A stretch of 64,000 nt of DNA. Source: Nymphaea colorata. Lineage: Eukaryota > Streptophyta > Magnoliopsida > Nymphaeales > Nymphaeaceae. Both the position numbers and the translations under genes were made by a program. The notes below the pieces were generated by a model. That model was given only the letters and a program-made list of their open reading frames with translations, was not told where the DNA came from and searched no databases. Positions 49,120-61,905 of the stretch are shown here, piece by piece (the stretch's first letter is position 1; each line of letters starts with the position of its first letter). The stretch spans positions 10,368,001 through 10,432,000 of the forward strand of contig NC_045150.1 of assembly GCF_008831285.2 (NCBI RefSeq), given 5' to 3'.

Positions 49120-49334
49120 CTCTCCAATAAAAAGGCAAGAGGGCAGAAGAGGGTGGCCCCGAAAATGTAGCCATAGACGATGAGGAGTAAGAGGCTCATC
49201 CCTCGGTCTACGGAGATCTCGTAGAGGACGTTCATCCCTGCTACCACCACCTGTGCCACCACCAGCATCGTCCCTTCCACCCTTCTCCTCCTCCTACTGT
49301 AATAATTTTCATTATTATTTGATCCCTCCTCCAT
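49120..49334 (-). pseudogene. WAT1-related (UMAMIT) transporter, first exon
   Basis: Reading down from the ATG at 49334: MEEGSNNNENYYSRRRRRVE, a hydrophilic N-terminus, then GTMLVVAQVVVAGMNVLYEI (first membrane helix). SVDRGMSLLLLIVYGYIFGA and CPLAFLLER (second helix) follow, ending at a GT donor (49119-49118). This is the canonical first exon of WAT1-related EamA transporters, where the AGMNVxxKxxxxxGM motif is expected. The frame is intact, and an upstream in-frame ATG at 49466 also exists. I chose 49334 because homology and acidic N-termini of the family begin there. No second exon is recognisable below 49118, where a truncated MITE lies, so the gene appears dead. (GA)n at 49516-49557 lies upstream. 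Confidence 0.83.
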
Positions 49335-49514
49335 AATATATATTTGATAACTCTGGCTCTCTCTCTTCTTGAATTTGCTCTTCTGCTTCTGCCTTCTTTT
49401 CACCAACGATATTGCAGATAAAAGAAGATGCGAACAAGCTGAAGCTGCCAATCTCAAAATCAGCACTGAAATGAGATGAAAGATAGGTCATACGGGGTTA
49501 CATTTATAGATCAT

Positions 49515-49515
<1 letters not shown>

Positions 49516-49556
<41 letters not shown>

Positions 49557-49557
49557 T
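49516..49557. repeat. (GA)n microsatellite
   Basis: AGAGAG run with one AAAG interruption, about 180 bp upstream of the WAT1 first exon start. Confidence 0.95.
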
Positions 49558-49637
49558 AAACAAAATCGAAGGTATTATTCTTAGTGACACTATGCAGGTA
49601 GTTAAGTGTAAACGCTCTAATTATATCTGGTCTCCAT

Positions 49638-50060
49638 CAAAAGAAGCAAGTGTTCTTTAATTATTGACAAACAGACACACATATCTGATACATATGTGCA
49701 TATAATTGGAGGCAGTCTCATATTATAATCATTGTTCAGTAATTTCTACGGATAAATTCATTGTAGTCCAAATGGGTTTTTGAACAAGTCACACTATCCT
49801 TGAGGAGGTTAGTGCGATGGATAGAATAAGGGATATGTCGGCAGCTAGTCTTCATTTCAAGCTCCTATAGAATCGACTCATTGTGCTGCAAAAGTAGGGA
49901 CACAAGTTGAAACATAGCGAGAGCATCATCCAAGGGAGTATTGAAATTAAGTGCATGATTTCCTACAAAGATCAAAGAAGGGTGGAGCCAAGGAGGGCCT
50001 GCATGGGCCCTAGCTCCACCTCAAATAAAAAAAAAATAATTTACATGTAAATTTTAGATC
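49638..50060. repeat. Segmental duplication Q, copy 3
   Basis: Partner of 46475-46860 in the same orientation, truncated inside the MITE. Confidence 0.78.
49980..50060 (+). mobile_element. Family M MITE, 5' fragment
   Basis: GGTGGAGCCAAGGAGGGCCTGC ... TTTACATGTAAATTTTAGA, then loss of similarity. Confidence 0.6.
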
Positions 50061-50599
50061 ATGTAAGTTAAGTGGAAAGATTGGAGATTAGTTGTATAGA
50101 ATGCTACCAATTAATTCATATATTTTTAAGGTCAAATTAGGTCCTTTGCTTGGAAGAAAATATTATCTTGATGTGCGGGAGAAATGAGTACAAAAAAATG
50201 GGGGCCCGACGATGAATATTGGTGGAGATACATGGGGCTGGCAATAAAAAAAAAAGCACTTAGAATTACACTATAATGATTCAAAAATTAAATAAGGTGT
50301 CCACACCAAACCTAGGCTGGTGACTCAGTGCTCTTCAACCAAAAAATCCTACCTCCACCACTGAGATAAACCATGGCCAATTGGCTGAGGCCTGTCACAG
50401 TAATTTATGTGAGACCAATCACCTTTACATTTCTTTTACTCCTTCGATTTTTCTTGTCGAATTATCACCAGTACTCTATGAGACCGTGTTCTATACGTCG
50501 CTCTAATGTATATAACCAGCATATGCTGGATGTGAACCCTACTATCAAAATACATATTTACTTTCATGCTCAAATTACATATTCATGTGAATCAGATAA

Positions 50600-50825
50600 C
50601 AGGGGTATGAGATAACAAATATGTATGAAATAATAAATAGATATGACATAACAAATAGGTATGAGATAATGTGTATGAGATAACAAAAGGTTCATGAAAT
50701 AATAAGATAATGGATGGATGCGTGAGATAACGTTAAACATAAGTATGAGATAATGTTAAGCATAAGTATGAGATCATGTTTATGAGATAATAAAATATTT
50801 GTGAAATAATGAGATGACGCTATGA
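50600..50825. repeat. Degenerate ATGAGATAAC short tandem repeat
   Basis: Units like TATGAGATAACAAATA and AAGTATGAGATAATGTTA recur every 16-24 bp right up to the start of the B array: TATGAGATAATGTTAAGCATAAG appears almost twice in a row at 50741-50775. The array sits exactly at the island/satellite border. Confidence 0.75.
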
Positions 50826-51006
50826 GCGAAACAAACAAAATGATTGAAATCGCAAGTTCAAATGGATGCAAATGGGATCTACGCATTAGTTTGATCTCTT
50901 GTAGTCAATCCAATGAGTTGAACTTGTAGTTACATGAATAGTAAGGATCTAATTAATTGAAATCACAAGTTTGTAAAAATGCGTGTGAGATTTAAGCGAT
51001 TCATCT

Positions 51007-54000
51007 GAGCACGCATATTTCATTGAATGTAATTAACTTGTTGCTAGATCCACGTTGACTGGTTTAGTGTATTTAAATCACAAGTTTGCATTAAAATGAA
51101 CAAAATTCAAGTGGTTCATTTGCTCTTTTATTGTTAATCTAATGTGTTTCACTTGTTATTACATGTATAAGAAATGATTTAAATGATTGAAATCACCAAT
51201 TCAGATGGACACAAATCTGATGTATACATTAGTTTGGTGCTTGTAGTTAGTCCAATAAGCAGAACTTTTTGTTCGTTTCAATACGAGAACTGATTGAATT
51301 AAGTAAAAGGGGTCAAACAAAAGCATAGATCCCACTTGTATCCATATGAACTTGTGATTTCAATCATTTAAATCGTTCGTTACACATATAATAACAAGTG
51401 AAACATATTCGATTAAATATAGGGGAGCAAATTAACGACTTGAATCTTATTATTCTCATACAAACTTGTGAATTTGATCAAATAAATCATTCAAAATGGA
51501 TGTATTAACAAGTTAAAAACATTCAATTAAGTACGTGTGATCAAATGAATCGCTTAAATCCCACTCGTGTTTAAACGAACAACTGATTTCAATCGCTTAT
51601 ATCGCGTACTACAAGTGTAACGACAAGTTGAATTCTTTCGATTAAGTACTAGGGACGAAACTAATGCATATATTCCATTTTTAACTATATGAACTGGTGA
51701 TTTCAATCATTTAAATCGTTCTTTATAGAAGTAATAAACAGTGAAACACATTAGGTTAACTAAAAGAGATCAATTGAATGACTTGATCACAAACTTATGC
51801 GTGAATGTGCTTAAACATGCATGTTGAATGATTTAGTGAAATGAAATCACAAGCTTGTATGTACGTAAAAAACGTTTAAATTATTTACTTGTTGTATTTC
51901 AGTTAATATAACGTGTTTCGCTTGTTATTACTTCTATAACGAATGACTTAAATAGTTCAAACTAAAAGTTTGTACGAAAAAATGAGATTCACATCATTCG
52001 TTTGATCGCTTATCATTAGCCTAATGCGTTTCACTTGTTATTACATGTACAATGATTGATTTTGTTGATTGAAATCACAAGTTCAAATGGATGCAAATGG
52101 GATCTACGCATTAGTTTGATCTCTTGTAGTCAATCCAATGAGTTGAACTTGTAGTTACATCAATAGTAAGGATCTAATGAATTGAAATCACAAGTTTGTA
52201 TCAATGCGAGTGGGATTTAAGCGATTCATCTGAGCACGCATATTTCATTGATTGTGATTATTTTGTTGCCACATCCACGTCGACTGATTTAGTGGATTTA
52301 AATCACAAGTTTGCATGAAAATGAACGAAATTAAAGTGGTTCGTTAGCTCTTTTATTGTTAATCTAATGTGTTTCACTTGTTATTACATGTATAAGTAAT
52401 GATTTAAATGATTGAAATCACCAACTCATATGGACACAAATCTGATGTATACATTAGTTTGATGCTTGTAGTTAGTCAAATAAGCAGAACTTTTTGTTTC
52501 ATTGAATTAAGTGAAACGGGTCAAACAAAAGAATAGATCCCACTTGTATCCATATGAACTTGTGATTTCAATCATTTAAATCATTCATTACACATGTAAC
52601 AACAAGTGAAACACATTAGATTAAATATAGAGGAGCAAATTAACGACTTGAATATTATTCATTCTCATACAAACTTGTGATTTCGGTCAAATAAATCATT
52701 CAAAATGGATGTACTAACAAGTTAAAAACATTCAATTAAATATGTGTGATCAAATGAATCGCTTAAATTCCACTCGTGTTTATACGAACAACTGATTTCA
52801 ATCGCTTATATCGCGTATTATAGATGTAACGACAAGTTGAATTCTTTCGATTAATTACTAGGGATGAAACTAATGCATAGATTCTATTTTTAACTATATG
52901 AACTTGTGATTTCAATCATTTAAATCGATCTTTAAAGAAGTAATAAACAGTGAAACACATTAGGTTAACTATAAAAGATCAATTGAATGACTTGAATTAA
53001 CAAACTAATGCATGAATGTGCTTAAACATGCATGTTGAATGATTTAAATGAATAAAATTACAAGCTTGTACGAACATAAATGACATTTAAGTTATTTACT
53101 TGCTGTATTTCAGTTAATATAACGTGTTTCACTTGTTATTACATCTATAACGAATTATTTAAATTGTTTAAACTAAAAGTTTGTGCGAAAAAATGAGATT
53201 CACGTCATTCGTTTGATCACTTATCATTAGCCTAATGCGTTTCACTTGTTATTACATGTACAATGATTGATTTTGTTGATTGAAATCGCAAGTTCAAATG
53301 GATGCAAATGGGATCTACGCATTAGTTTGATCTCTTGTAGTCAATCCAATGAGTTGAACTTGTAGTTACATCAATAGTAAGGATCTAATGAATTGAAATC
53401 ACAAGTTTGTAAAAATGCGAGTGAGATTTAAGCGATTCATCTGAGCACGCATATTTCATTGAATGTAATTAACTTGTTGCTAGATCCACGTTGACTGATT
53501 TAGTGTATTTAAATCACAAGTTTGCATGAAAATGAACGAAATTCAAGTGGTTCGTTTGTTCTTTTATAGTTAATCTAATGTGTTTCACTTGTTATTACAT
53601 GTATAAGAAATGATTAAAATCACCAATTCATATGGACACAAATATGATGTATACATTAGTTTGATGCTTGTAGTTAGTCCAATAAGCAGAACTTTTTGTT
53701 TCATTGAATTTAGTGAAAGGGGTCAAACAAAAGAGCAGATCCCACTTGTATCCAAATGAACTTGTGATTTCAATAATTTAAATCATTCATTACACATGTA
53801 ATAACAAGTGAAACACATTAGATTAAATATAGGTGAGCAAATTAACGATTTGAATCTTATTCATTCTCATACAAACTTGTGATTTCGATCAAATAAATCA
53901 TTCAAAATGGATGTACTAACAAGTTAAAAACATTCAATTAAATATGTGTGATCAAATGAATCGCTTAAATCCCACTCGTGTTTATACGAACAACTGATTT

Positions 54001-57000
54001 GAATCGCTTATATCACGTATTATAGATGTTACGACAAGTTGAATTCTTTCGATTAAGTACTAGGGATGAAACTAATGCATAGATTCCATTTTTAACTATA
54101 CGAACTGGTGATTTCAATAATTTAAATTGATCTTTAAAGAAGTAATAAACAGTGAAACACATTATGTTAACTATAAGGGATCAATTGAATTACTTGAATT
54201 AACAAAATAATGCATGAATGTGCTTAAACATGCATGTTGAATGATTTAAATGAATGAAATTACAAGCTTGTATGAACATAAATGACATTTAAGTTATTTA
54301 CTTGCTGTATTTCAGTTAATATAACGTGTTTCACTTGTTATTACATCTATAATGAATGATTTAAATTGTTCAAACTAAAAGTTTGTGCGAAAAAATGAGA
54401 TTCACTTCATTCGTTTAATCGCTTACAATTAGCGTAATGCGTTTCACTTGTTATTACATGTACAATGATTGATTTTGTAGATTGAAATCGCAAGTTCAAA
54501 TGGATGCAAATGGGATCTACGCATTAGTTTGATCTCTTGTAGTCAATCCAATGAGTTGAACTTGTAGTTACATCAATAGTAAGGATCTAATGAATTGAAA
54601 TCACAAGTTTGTAAAAATGCGAGTGAGATTTAAGCGATTCATCTGAGCATGCATATTTCATTGAATGTATTTAACTTGTTTCTAGATCCACGTTGACTGA
54701 TTTAGTGTATTTAAATCACAAGTTTGCATGAAAATGAACAAAATTCAAGTGATTCATTTGTTTTTTATAGTTAAACTAATGTGTTTCACTTGTTATTACA
54801 TGTATAAGTAATGATTTAAATGATTGAAATCACCAATTCAGATGGACACAAATCTGATGTATACATTAGTTTGGTGCTTATAGTTAGTCCAATAAGCAGA
54901 ACTTTTGTTTCATTGAATTAAGTGAAAGGGGTCAAACAAAAGAATAGATCCCACTTGTATCCATATGAACTTGTGATTTCAATCATTTAAATCATTCATT
55001 ACACATGTAATAACAAGTGAAACACATTAGATTAAATATAGGAGAGCAAATTAACGAATTGAATCTTATTCATTCTCATACAAACTTGTGCTTTCGATCA
55101 AATAAATCATTCAAAATGGATGTACTAACAAGTTAAAGACATTCAATTAAATATGTGTGATCAAATGAATCGCTTAAATCCCACTCGTGTTTATACGAAC
55201 AACTGATTTCAATCGCTTATATCGCGTATTATATATGTAACGACAAATTGAATTCATTCGATTAAGTACTAGGGATGAAACTAATGCATAGATTCTATTT
55301 CTAACTATACGAACTGGTGATTTCAATCATTTAAATCGATCTTTAAAGAAGTAATAAACAGTGAAACACATTAGGTTAACTATAAGGGATCAATTGAATT
55401 ACTTGAATTAACAAACTAATGCATGAATGTGCTTAAACATGCACGTTGAATGATTTAAAGGAATGAAATTACAAGCTTGTATGAACATAAATGACATTTA
55501 AGTTATTTACTTGTTGTATTTCAGTTAATATAACGTGTTTCACTTGTTATTACATCTATAACGAATGATTTAAATTGTTCAAACTAAAAGTTTGTGCGAA
55601 AAAATGAGATTCAGGTCATTCGTTTGATCGCTTATCATTAGCCTAATGCGTTTCACTTGTTATTACATGTACAATGAATGATTATGTTGATTCAAATCGC
55701 AAGTTCAAATGGATGCAAATGGGATCTACGCATTAGTTTGATCTCTTGTAGTCAATCCAATGAGTTGAACTTGTAGTTACATCAATAGTAAGGATCTAAT
55801 GAATTGAAATCACAAGTTTGTAAAAATGCGAGTGAGATTTAAGCGATTCTTCTGAGCACGCATGTTTCATTGAATGTAATTAACTTGTTGCTAGTTCCAC
55901 GTTCACTGATTTAGTGTATTTAAATCACAAGTGTGCATGAAAATGAACAAAATTCAAGTGGTTCATTTGCTCTTTTATAGTTAATCTAATGTGTTTCACT
56001 TGTTATTACATTTATAAGAAATGATTTAAATGATTGAAATCACAAATTCCGATGGACACAAATCTGATGTATACATTAGTTTGATGCTTGTTGTTAGTCA
56101 AATAAGCAGAACTTTTTGTTTCATTGAATTAAGTAAAAGGGGGGTCAAACAAAAGAATAGATCCCACTTGTATCCATATGAACTTGTGATTTCAATCATT
56201 TAAATCATTCATTACACATGTAATAACAAGTGAAACACATTAGATTAAATATAGGGGAGCAAATTAACGACTTGAATCTTATTCATTCTCATACAAACTT
56301 GTGATTTCGATCAAATAAATCATTCAAAACGGATGTACTAACAACTTAAAAACATTCAATTAAATATGTGTGATCAAATGAATCGCTTAATCCCACTCGT
56401 GTTTATACGAACAACTGATTTCAATCGCTTATATCGCGTACTACAGATGTAACGACAAGTTGAATTCTTTCGATTAAGTACTAAGGATGAAACTAATGCA
56501 TAGATTCCATTTTTGACTATATGAACTGGTGATTTCAATCATTTAAATCGATCTTTATAGAAGTAATAAACATTGAAACACATTAGGTTAACTATAAGAG
56601 ATCAATTGAATGACTTGAATCACAAACTAACGCGTAAATGTGCTTAAACATGCACGTTGAATGATTTAAAGGAATGAAATTTCAAGCTTGTATGAACATA
56701 AATGACATTTAAGTTATTTATTTGCTATATTTCAGTTAATATAACGTGTTTCACTTGTTATTACATCTATAACGAATGATTTAAATTGTTCAAACTAAAA
56801 GTTTGTGCGAAAAAATGAGATTCACGTCATTCGTTTGATCGCTTATCATTAGCGTAATGCGTTTCACTTGTTATTACATGTACAATGATTGATTTTGTTG
56901 ATTGAAATCACAAGTTTAAATGGATGCAAATGGGATCTACGCACTAGTTTGATCTCTTGTAGTCAATCCAATGAGTTGAACTTGTATTTACATGAATAAT

Positions 57001-57064
57001 AAAGATCCAATGAATCGAAATCACAAGTTTGTAAAAATGCAAGTGAGATTTAAGCGATTCATCT
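51007..57064 (+). repeat. Five-unit higher-order repeat of B, copy 1 (6058 bp)
   Basis: Private variants define five unit types. Unit 1 has GTTCGTTTCAATACGAGAACTG, AATTAAGTACGTGTG and GACTTGATCACAAAC. Unit 2 has GATTATTTTGTTGCC. Unit 3 has a TTTAAATGATTG deletion (AGAAATGATTAAAATCACC). Unit 4 has TTGTTTCTAGATCC and TTAAAGACATTC. Unit 5 has CACGCATGTTTCATTG. The same variants return in order 6058 bp later. Confidence 0.9.
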
Positions 57065-60000
57065 GAGCACGCATATTTCATTGAATGTAATTAACTTGTT
57101 GCTAGATCCACGTTGACAGATTTAGTGTATTTAAGTCACAAGTTTGCATGAAAATGAACAAAATTCAAGTGGTTCATTTGCTCTTTTATAGTTAATCTAA
57201 TGTGTTTCACTTGTTATTACATGTATAAGAAATGATTTAAATGATTGAAATCACCAATTCAGATGGACACAAATCTATTGTATACATTAGTTTGGTGCTT
57301 GTAGTTAGTCCAATAAGCAGAACTTTTTGTTCGTTTCAATACGAGAACTGATTGAATTAAGTAAAAGGGGTCAAACAAAAGCATAGATCCCACTTGTATC
57401 CATATGAACTTGTGATTTCAATCATTTAAATCGTTCATTACACATATAATAACAAGTGAAACATATTAGATTAAATATAGGGGAGCAAATTAACGACTTG
57501 AATCTTATTATTCTCATACAAACTTGTGAATTTGATCAAATAAATCATTCAAAATGGATGTATTAACAAGTTAAAAACATTCAATTAAGTACGTGTGATC
57601 AAATGAATCGCTTAAATCCCACTCGTGTTTATACGAACAACTGATTTCAATCGCTTATATCGCGTACTACAAATGTAACGACAAGTTGAATTCTTTCGAT
57701 TAAGTACTAGGGACGAAACTAATGCATAGATTCCATTTTTAACTATATGAACTGGTGATTTCAATCATTTAAATCGTTCTTTATAGAAGTAATAAACAGT
57801 GAAACACATTAGGTTAACTAAAAGAGATCAATTGAATGACTTGATCACAAACTTATGCGTGAATGTGCTTAAACATGCATGTTGAATGATTTAGTGAAAT
57901 GAAATCACAAGCTTGTATGTACGTAAAAAACGTTTAAGTTATTTACTTGTTGTATTTCAGTTAATATAACGTGTTTCGCTTGTTATTACTTCTTTAACGA
58001 ATGACTTAAATAGTTCAAACTAAAAGTTTGTACGAAAAAATGAGATTCACATCATTCGTTTGATCGCTTATCATTAGCCTAATGCGTTTCACTTGTTATT
58101 ACATGTATAATGATTGATTTTGTTGATTGAAATCACAAGTTCAAAGGGATGCAAATGGGATCTACGCATTAGTTTGATCTCTTGTAGTCAATCCAATGAG
58201 TTGAACTTGTAGTTACATCAATAGTAAGGATCTAATGAATTGAAATCACAAGTTTGTATCAATGCGAGTGGGATTTAAGCGATTCATCTGAGCACGCATA
58301 TTTCATTGATTGTGATTATTTTGTTGCCACATCCACGTTGACTGATTTAGTGGATTTAAATCACAAGTTTGCATGAAAATGAACGAAATTCAAGTGGTTC
58401 GGTAGCTCTTTTATTGTTAATCTAATGTGTTTCACTTGTTATTACATGTATAAGTAATGATTTAAATGATTGAAATCACCAACTCATATGGACACAAATC
58501 TGATGTATACATTAGTTTGATGCTTGTAGTTAGTCAAATAAGCAGAACTTTTTGTTTCATTGAATTAAGTGAAAGGGGTCAAACAAAAGAATAGATCCCA
58601 CTTGTATCCATATGAACTTGTGATTTCAATCATTTAAATCATTCATTACACATGTAACAACAAGTGAAACACATTAGATTAAATATAGAGGAGCAAATTA
58701 ACGACTTGAATATTATTCATTCTCATACAAACTTGTGATTTCGGTCAAATAAATCATTCAAAATGGATGTACTAACAAGTTAAAAACATTCAATTAAATA
58801 TGTGTGATCAAATGAATCGCTTAAATCTCACTCGTGTTTATACGAACAACTGATTTCAATCACTTATATCGCGTATTATAGATGTAACGACAAGTTGAAT
58901 TCTTTCGATTAAGTACTAGGGAAGAAACTAAAGCATAGATTCTATTTTTAACTATATGAACTTGTGATTTCAATCATTTAAATCGATCTTTAAAGAAGTA
59001 ATAAACAGTGAAACACATTAGGTTAACTATAATGGATCAATTGAATGACTTGAATTAACAAACTAATGCATGAATGTGCTTAAACATGCATGTTGAATGA
59101 TTTAAATGAATGAAATTACAAGCTTGTATGAACATAAATGACATTTAAGTTATTTACTTGCTGTATTTCAGTTAATATAACGTGTTTCACTTGTTATTAC
59201 ATCTATAACGAATTATTTAAATTGTTCAAACTAAAAGTTTGTGCGAAAAAATGAGATTCACGTCATTCGTTTGATCACTTATCATTAGCCTAATGCGTTT
59301 CACTTGTTATTACATGTACAATGATTGATTTTGTTGATTGAAATCGCAAGTTCAAATGGATGCAAATGGGATCTACGCATTAGTTTGATCTCTTGTAGTC
59401 AATCCAATGAGTTGAACTTGTAGTTACATCAATAGTAAGGATCTAATGAATTGAAATCACAAGTTTGTAAAAATGCGAGTGAGATTTAAGCGATTCATCT
59501 GAGCACGCATATTTCATTGAATGTAATTAACTTGTTGCTAGATCCACGTTGACTGATTTAGTGTATTTAAATCACAAGTTTGCATGAAAATGAACGAAAT
59601 TCAAGTGGTTCGTTTGTTCTTTTATAGTTAATCTAATGTGTTTCACTTGTTATTACATGTATAAGAAATGATTAAAATCACCAATTCATATGGACACAAA
59701 TCTGATGTATACATTAGTTTGATGCTTGTAGTTAATCCAATAAGCAGAACTTTTTGTTTCATTGAATTAAGTGAAAGGGGTCAAACAAAAGAGCAGATCC
59801 CACTTGTATCCAAATGAACTTGTGATTTCAATCATTTAAATAATTCATTACACATGTAATAACAAGTGAAACACATTAGATTAAATATAGGTGAGCAAAT
59901 TAACGACTTGAATCTTATTCATTCTCATACAAACTTGTGATTTCGATCAAATAAATCATTCAAAATGGATGTACTAACAAGTTAAAAACATTCAATTAAA

Positions 60001-61905
60001 TATGTGTGATCAAATGAATCGCTTAAATCCCACTCGTGTTTATACGAACAACTGATTTGAATCGCTTATATCACGTATTATAGATGTAACGACAAGTTGA
60101 ATTCTTTCGATTAAGTACTAGGGATGAAACTAATGCACAGATTCCATTTTTAACTATACGAACTGGTGATTTCAATAATTTAAATTGATCTTTAAAGAAG
60201 TAATAAACAGTGAAACACATTAGGTTAACTATAAGGGATCAATTGAATTACTTGAATTAACAAAATAATGCATGAATGTGCTTAAACATGCATGTTGAAT
60301 GATTTAAATGAATGAAATTACAAGCTTGTACGAACATAAATGACATTTAAGTTATTTACTTGTTGTATTTCAGTTAATATAACGAACGTGTTGCACTTGT
60401 TATTACATCTATAATGAATGATTTAAATTGTTCAAACTAAAAGTTTGTGCGAAAAAATGAGATTCACTTCATTCGTTTAATCGCTTATCATTAGCCTAAT
60501 GTGTTTCACTTGTTATTACATGTACAATGATTGATTTTGTAGATTGAAATCGCAAGTTCAAATGGATGCAAATGGGATCTACGCATTAGTTTGATCTCTT
60601 GTAGTCAATCCAATGAGTTGAACTTGTAGTTACATCATTAGTAAGGATCTAATGAATTGAAATCACAAGTTTGTAAAAATGCGAGTGAGATTTAAGCGAT
60701 TCATCTGAGCATGCATATTTCATTGAATGTAATTAACTTGTTTCTAGATCCACGTTGACTGATTTAGTGTATTTAAATCACAAGTTTGCATGAAAATGAA
60801 CAAAATTCAAGTGATTCATTTGCTTTTTTATAGTTAAACTAATGTGTTTCACTTGTTATTACATGTATAAGTAATGATTTAAATGATTGAAATCACCAAT
60901 TCAGATGGACACAAATCTGATGTATACATTAGTTTGGTGCTTGTAGTTAGTCCAATAAGCAGAACTTTTTGTTTCATTGAATTAAGTGAAAGGGGTCAAA
61001 CAAAAGAATAGATCCCACTTGTATCCACATAAACTTGTGATTTCAATCATTTAAATCATTCATTACACATGTAATAACAAGTGAAACACATTAGATTAAA
61101 TATAGGAGAGCAAATTAACGAATTGAATCTTATTCATTCTCATACAAACTTGTGATTTCTATCAAATAAATCATTCAAAATGGATGTACTAACAAGTTAA
61201 AGACATTCAATTAAATATGTGTGATCAAATGAATCGCTTAAATCCCACTCGTGTTTATACGAACAACTGATTTCAATCGCTTATATCGCGTATTATATAT
61301 GTAACGACAAATTGAATTCATTCGATTAAGTACTAGGGATGAAACTAATGCATAGATTCTATTTCTAACTATACGAACTGGTGATTTCAATCATTTAAAT
61401 CGATCTTTAAAGAAGTAATAAACAGTGAAACACATTAGGTTAACTATAAGGGATCAATTGAATTACTTGAATTAACAAACTAATGCATGAATGTGCTTAA
61501 ACATGCATGTTGAATGATTTAAAGGAATGAAATTACAAGCTTGTTTGAACATAAATGACATTTAAGTTATTTACTTGCTGTATTTCAGTTAATATAATGT
61601 GTTTCACTTGTTATTACATCTATAACGAATGATTTAAATTGTTCAAACTAAAAGTTTGTGCGAAAAAATGAGATTCAGGTCATTCGTTTGATCGCTTATC
61701 ATTAGCCTAATGCGTTTCACTTGTTATTACATGTACAATGATTGATTTTGTTTATTGAAATCGCAAGTTTAAATGGATGTAAATGGGATCTACGCATTAG
61801 TTTGATCTCTTGTAGTCAATCCAATGAGTTGAACTTGTAGTTTGATCACGCATGTTTCATTGAATGTAATTAACTTGTTGCTATAATGAATATAATGCAT
61901 ATTCA
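57065..61905 (+). repeat. Five-unit higher-order repeat of B, copy 2, fifth unit deleted
   Basis: Unit starts 57065, 58290 and 59501 are each exactly 6058 bp after their partners, and 60707 is 6062 bp after. The copies look almost identical by eye, far closer than neighbouring units are to each other. The fifth unit is reduced to a scar of about 60 bp at 61843-61905, after which a unit of type 1 (GTTCGTTTCAATACGAG) begins. Confidence 0.88.

Noticed and set aside
20468-50840. The whole island as one giant transposon
   Set aside because: No terminal inverted repeats, LTRs or transposase at the ends, and the flanking 38-bp repeat is array sequence; the contents are a mixture of unrelated elements.
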